A stretch of 8,093 nt of DNA. Origin: DSAD01 sp036825155. Lineage in GTDB: Bacteria; Desulfobacterota; Desulfomonilia; UBA1062. Shown here piece after piece: positions 5,013 through 8,093 of the stretch (position 1 is its first letter; each line of letters opens with the position of its first letter). The notes under the pieces are model-generated. The model was not told the origin of the DNA and searched no databases. It saw only the letters and a list, made by a program, of their open reading frames with translations. The DNA lies in NCBI GenBank assembly GCA_036825155.1, contig DAISYU010000139.1:1-8093 (forward strand), given 5' to 3'. The translations under genes were made by a program, and so were the position numbers.

Positions 5013-6971
5013 CTACGGCATATTGAATTTCACACGGATCTCCTCCATTGCCAGGAACAGACCCCTGTCCGGTGTTCTCACCTCATTGAACTCCCGCACC
5101 TGGACCCAACGATGCGTCTGGTCTTCCGGGATGACAAGAGGTGAGTCGTCCACGATACAGTTCTTCTCCAGGGGGACCGGGCAGCGTCTGAGATCCTTGA
5201 ACGGTCCCTCGCCATCAGGATCCCACTTCACGTACTCATACCGGTCGAGAAAAGATCCCGGGATCTCACTCCTGTCTGCAAGCAGTTCAAAAACCCTCCT
5301 GCTCTCTGCTTCGTTCACCGTGGTATAGACAAAGACCCGCTTGAAATTCTCCATGCAGAACGTGATGAACTCATAGAGCCCAGGCCTGGGATTTACTTCA
5401 TAAGAATTGTCCACAAGGGTGCCCTCTATGTCGAGGGCTATGCACCTGATGGGTCTCACCCCGATATTGCGCAGGTAGGCCGCGGCCTCACGGGCCGAGT
5501 CGAACCTGTTGCGCGGATCTTCGGCAAGGCACCGCTTCAGAAAACCGGAGAACTCATACGGTATCTCCCTGATCCTCAATGCCTCTTCCAGGGAACCTGG
5601 CAGCCTGCCTGCGAGCATCAGGGCCAGCACCATACCTGCCGAGAAGATATCGCTCTGAACAGAGGGGAATCCCCCATTCATGATCTCCGGAGCCATGTAG
5701 CCCCTGCTCCCGGGCGGTGATCCGTATCTCAACCTGCCCTGGTCGGAGTTTGTATCCTGGGCTATTCCAAAGTCGATGAGCCGCAGCGATCCGTCGTTTC
5801 CGAACAGGATATTGTCCGGCTTGATGTCATTGTGCACCACCGAGCTTGTGTGACAGGCATGGAGAATATCGAGGAGTTTTATCGTGATATCCTGAGCAAT
5901 GGAGTACGACAACACTCCGTTTGCATTGAGAAGATCATGGAGAGAACCATTGGGGACATACTCCTGTTCATACACGGTCCCATGGCCTGCGATCACCTTC
6001 TTGGTCGGCTTTACCACTCCTGCATGTTTCACTGATTTGCTCAGGCGTTCTTCATTGACGAAGTGCCAGTAATTGGCGTCGAACCGGCCCTCATCGCTTT
6101 CAAAGGTCTTCAGAACCACCGGGGTTTTGTTCCCGAGATGCGACGCTATGAATATGTCCGATGCCCCGCCCCGCCAGATAATCCCGTTTATGCGGTACAA
6201 TGAGTCCACATGCTCGCCATCATGAAACCGCAGGGCGGGTGAATACATCATCTCCAGCACATCCCCGGGCAGATCGAGCGTGCCTGAATGCGGGATGCCT
6301 GTAATCTCTCTGGTGGTGCTCGGCGAACCCGGCACACCATCTTCGATATAGTGGCCTGTTGTTCCTTCCACCCTTCTGAGAATATAGAGATGTCCGAACG
6401 GGCTCTTCGGATCGCGGTACCATAGTGCCAGGGGGTTCAGCACAAGGTATCTTCCATCTGCGGTATCAACCAACAGGATGGTCCCCACAGGGATCGTCTC
6501 GGTGAATCCCGGAGCATGGGCATAGGACACAACGTACTCGATCCGGGGACCCAGGAGCACCCTGAATCCTCTTTCTTCACAGATTACCAGCCGGTATCCC
6601 GCCAGATACTCGACATTGCGCAACGATTCTTTCAGGGCATGTTTTGCATCGTCAGCCTTTCTCCCCTCGTAAATCCCTGCCAGAAGCAGAAGCGATGCCG
6701 GGATCCTCTGTGTCATCTCCCCAGGCAGCGGATTCGGGGCACACTCCCTCTTGAAATCATGAAACGAAGGAGGGTTGACTGGCCCTCTGCCCTGGGAATC
6801 GAGCACACAGGCCTGATACAGACACGCAAGAAATCGCACCGCAACATTCGCGCACCATATGCTGCGCTGGAATGCCTCGTTTGCGCTCAGGGCAAAACTG
6901 GCACTCTCGTATGCCCGGGAGATCGGCCGGGGAAAGCGGAACCGGATAAGGAACTCGAGATCATCCAGCAT
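5013..6971 (-). CDS. Ser/Thr protein kinase fused to a C-terminal HAD phosphatase domain, with novel N-terminal region
   Basis: This 652-residue soluble protein has three parts. Residues 1-~125 look helical and ~126-240 strand-rich; I recognise no family there. Residues ~258-503 form a Hanks-type kinase: glycine loop RGGASDIFIAS (267-277), ATP lysine K288 in PVVLKTF, probable helix-C glutamate in NEERL (306-310), catalytic loop VVHNDIKPDNILF (D382, K384, N387) with HND in place of HRD, LIDFGIA (D400), GYMAPEI (424-430), DIFSAG (441-446) and the late arginine in NRF. Residues ~505-652 form a HAD domain: D514-I-E516-G-T, VYTT (548-551), probable lysine K592 and IVDDSP with D608/D609. The cap between the first two motifs is tiny, as in FCP1/NIF-type phosphatases. 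The ATG at 6971 has AGGTG four bases upstream. No transmembrane segment is visible. It probably phosphorylates Ser/Thr and removes phosphates in one chain; substrates are unknown. Confidence 0.88.
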   Translation of the reverse strand: MLDDLEFLIRFRFPRPISRAYESASFALSANEAFQRSIWCANVAVRFLACLYQACVLDSQGRGPVNPPSFHDFKRECAPNPLPGEMTQRIPASLLLLAGIYEGRKADDAKHALKESLRNVEYLAGYRLVICEERGFRVLLGPRIEYVVSYAHAPGFTETIPVGTILLVDTADGRYLVLNPLALWYRDPKSPFGHLYILRRVEGTTGHYIEDGVPGSPSTTREITGIPHSGTLDLPGDVLEMMYSPALRFHDGEHVDSLYRINGIIWRGGASDIFIASHLGNKTPVVLKTFESDEGRFDANYWHFVNEERLSKSVKHAGVVKPTKKVIAGHGTVYEQEYVPNGSLHDLLNANGVLSYSIAQDITIKLLDILHACHTSSVVHNDIKPDNILFGNDGSLRLIDFGIAQDTNSDQGRLRYGSPPGSRGYMAPEIMNGGFPSVQSDIFSAGMVLALMLAGRLPGSLEEALRIREIPYEFSGFLKRCLAEDPRNRFDSAREAAAYLRNIGVRPIRCIALDIEGTLVDNSYEVNPRPGLYEFITFCMENFKRVFVYTTVNEAESRRVFELLADRSEIPGSFLDRYEYVKWDPDGEGPFKDLRRCPVPLEKNCIVDDSPLVIPEDQTHRWVQVREFNEVRTPDRGLFLAMEEIRVKFNMP

Positions 6972-7020
6972 AGTGCACCTGCAATTGTGTTGTATTCATA
7001 CCTGATGCATAAGAATCGGC

Positions 7021-7082
7021 ACCTTGTACCTTGTACCTTGTACCTTGTACCTTGTACCTTGTACCTTGTACCTTGTACCTTG
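7021..7082. repeat. Heptanucleotide tandem array (ACCTTGT)n
   Basis: Nearly nine uninterrupted copies (62 bases) of the 7-mer ACCTTGT lie 50 bp upstream of the kinase-HAD start. The array runs straight into the assembly gap, so its true length is unknown. The unit contains GTAC at each junction. It resembles short tandemly repeated repetitive sequences with 7-bp units known from some bacteria, notably filamentous cyanobacteria; any relation is only by analogy. Open frames through it are translation artefacts. Confidence 0.95.
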
Positions 7083-7182
7083 NNNNNNNNNNNNNNNNNN
7101 NNNNNNNNNNNNNNNNNNNNNNNNNNNNNNNNNNNNNNNNNNNNNNNNNNNNNNNNNNNNNNNNNNNNNNNNNNNNNNNNNN
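7083..7182. other. Assembly gap (100 N)
   Basis: Exactly 100 undetermined bases follow the heptamer array. A round 100 is the usual placeholder for a gap of unknown size, so spacing between the kinase-HAD gene and the AlaX gene is not known and a short gene could be missing here. Confidence 0.97.
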
Positions 7183-7201
7183 TACGATATAGAGATGGGC
7201 C

Positions 7202-7237
7202 CGGGCGTGTGTCAATGTTTAAAAAAGCACACGCCCG
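7202..7237. terminator. Perfect 10-bp inverted repeat after the AlaX gene
   Basis: CGGGCGTGTG (7202-7211) and CACACGCCCG (7228-7237) pair perfectly around a 16-base loop that itself holds six A residues. It starts 22 bases past the AlaX stop on the minus strand. Neither strand has a T run directly after the stem, so it may be a factor-assisted terminator or 3'-end stabiliser rather than a classic intrinsic terminator. Confidence 0.5.
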
Positions 7238-7259
7238 TATCTGGCCTGCCTGCTGTTCT

Positions 7260-7904
7260 TCAGTCCTTTAAAGAAATTTCGATGCGTTCCTTAGACTTTC
7301 CGATATTTTTCCGTTTAAAGGCAATACCGCCCACTTCACCCGTTTTCCTGATATGGGTGCCGCCGCACGCAACCTGTGCAAAGCCTTCAATCTCCCAGTA
7401 GCGTTTCTCACTTGCTCTGTCGCTGAATTCGCTCTTGATGGGAAGATCGGCCTGGATTAACCGCCCTGCCTCCTCCTGGACAAGGGGAAATGTGTCGGAG
7501 ATATTTCCTTCCCAGGCAAAATCAAGCCTTGCCTTGTCCTGGTGAATGTTTGCCCCGATCTTTAACGGCCTGTTAAAGTGCTGATATATCAGTTCCAGCA
7601 CGATCTCAGCCGCAAAGTGCAGCCGCATGAGCCGGTAGCGTCTGTCCCAGTCGATGAGCACAGTGACATCATCACCTTTCGTGAATGCATGCCCTGCGGC
7701 AAGAGTGTAGTAAATCTCCAGAGAGTCCTTTCTTGCCAGCGTTACCTCATGACCGCCGATTGTTCCCTTATCCGAATCCTGTCCGCCTGCCTGCGCGTAA
7801 AAAATGGTACGGTCGAGGCATACAATATCGCTGTCAACATGGGTGATCTTTGCATTGAGTTGTGTACAATAAGGATCGTCCCAGAAGATCTTCTTAACCG
7901 GCAT
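7260..7904 (-). CDS. alaX: AlaX-type alanyl-tRNA editing protein
   Basis: AlaX proteins are free-standing versions of the alanyl-tRNA synthetase editing domain. They hydrolyse Ser- or Gly-tRNA(Ala) in the cytoplasm with a zinc ion. The 214-residue product has an FWDDPYCT start typical of the family, FYAQAGGQDSDKGTI (35-49, matching the FYP-GGGQP-D-G consensus), WDRRYRLMRLHFAAEIVLEL (86-105), and the second zinc motif QVACGGTHI with C180-x3-H184. The first zinc motif, normally H-x3-H, reads H96-F-A-A-E100, so its second histidine is replaced by glutamate. ATG 7904 is chosen because AAGGAG lies six bases before it and the family begins there; the frame stays open up to an ATG at 7967, but that extension looks non-homologous. 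Length places it with the larger AlaX forms. The editing role is well supported by family; activity with the altered zinc site is not proven. Confidence 0.88.
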   Translation of the reverse strand: MPVKKIFWDDPYCTQLNAKITHVDSDIVCLDRTIFYAQAGGQDSDKGTIGGHEVTLARKDSLEIYYTLAAGHAFTKGDDVTVLIDWDRRYRLMRLHFAAEIVLELIYQHFNRPLKIGANIHQDKARLDFAWEGNISDTFPLVQEEAGRLIQADLPIKSEFSDRASEKRYWEIEGFAQVACGGTHIRKTGEVGGIAFKRKNIGKSKERIEISLKD

Positions 7905-7945
7905 ACGAAACTCCTTCTCCTTCTGTCGCTTACGGATATTTGCGG

Positions 7946-7977
7946 ATAATACTGGCAAGGTATTCACCTCATGTCAA
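7946..7977 (-). promoter_or_regulatory. Candidate promoter of the AlaX gene
   Basis: On the minus strand a perfect TTGACA (7977-7972) is followed after 20 bases by TATTAT (7951-7946), which differs from TATAAT at one base. The 20-base spacer is longer than the usual 16-18, and the short dyad AGGT-GAAT-ACCT lies in it, which might be a regulator site. Strength is uncertain. Confidence 0.35.
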
Positions 7978-8093
7978 GGCCCGCAGATACAAGGTCTTCA
8001 GCCAGAAAACAGCGGGTTCTGAAACACACTGTGGGGAATCGAAGACGGGGATGTCATTTCCCTGTTCCCCCCGGTGGCCGGCGGATAAGAACA
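7978..8093. other. Right end, no gene seen
   Basis: The last 116 bases upstream of the AlaX promoter candidate hold no convincing coding frame, RNA gene or strong hairpin. They contain short G and C runs only. Confidence 0.5.

Noticed and set aside
7021..7082. CRISPR-like repeat
   Set aside because: The 7-bp units are directly adjacent with no spacers, so it is a simple tandem repeat.
6516..7271. 251-residue plus-strand frame running through the heptamer array and the N gap
   Set aside because: Its length comes from antisense kinase sequence, the repeat and undetermined bases.
8030..8060. TTCGATTCC on the minus strand as a tRNA T-arm
   Set aside because: The required G before TTC and matching arms are absent, and no acceptor or anticodon stem can be drawn.

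Overview
The window looks like chromosomal DNA from a bacterium. The ribosome-binding sites are purine-rich (AAGGAGG, GGAGGG), one gene starts with GTG, genes lie on both strands, and the products include a CheX-type chemotaxis phosphatase, an iron-sulfur-flavoprotein-like reductase and two tRNA-editing hydrolases. This mix suggests an anaerobic Desulfobacterota (former Deltaproteobacteria) relative, but that assignment is inference and no single marker proves it. The run of exactly 100 N shows that it comes from a draft assembly.

Layout from left to right: (1) 113-1027 (+) EamA/DMT membrane transporter; (2) 1119-1580 (+) CheX-like CheY-P phosphatase; (3) three minus-strand genes: 3397-4101 thioesterase-like double-hotdog protein, 2248-3324 flavodoxin-fold reductase fused to an SCP2 sterol-carrier domain, and 1648-2106 YbaK-type aminoacyl-tRNA deacylase; (4) 4349-5002 (+) TrmH/SpoU RNA methyltransferase with an N-terminal four-cysteine zinc-ribbon-like segment; (5) 5013-6971 (-) a 652-residue protein joining an uncharacterised N-terminal region, a Ser/Thr protein kinase and a HAD phosphatase; (6) 6972-7259, an intergenic region with an array of the heptamer ACCTTGT running into the assembly gap, then a perfect 10-bp inverted repeat; (7) 7260-7904 (-) AlaX-type alanyl-tRNA editing protein.

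Functionally, three of the eight genes act on tRNA or RNA quality (YbaK-type deacylase, TrmH-type methylase, AlaX). The thioesterase-like protein and the reductase-SCP2 protein lie in tandem 72 bp apart and may be co-transcribed; both fit lipid or acyl-CoA chemistry. The most unusual object is the kinase-HAD fusion: one polypeptide carries a kinase with its main catalytic residues and a capless HAD domain with its acidic motifs. It could be a self-contained phosphorylation/dephosphorylation switch. I see no sign of a prophage, insertion sequence, CRISPR array or rRNA/tRNA gene.
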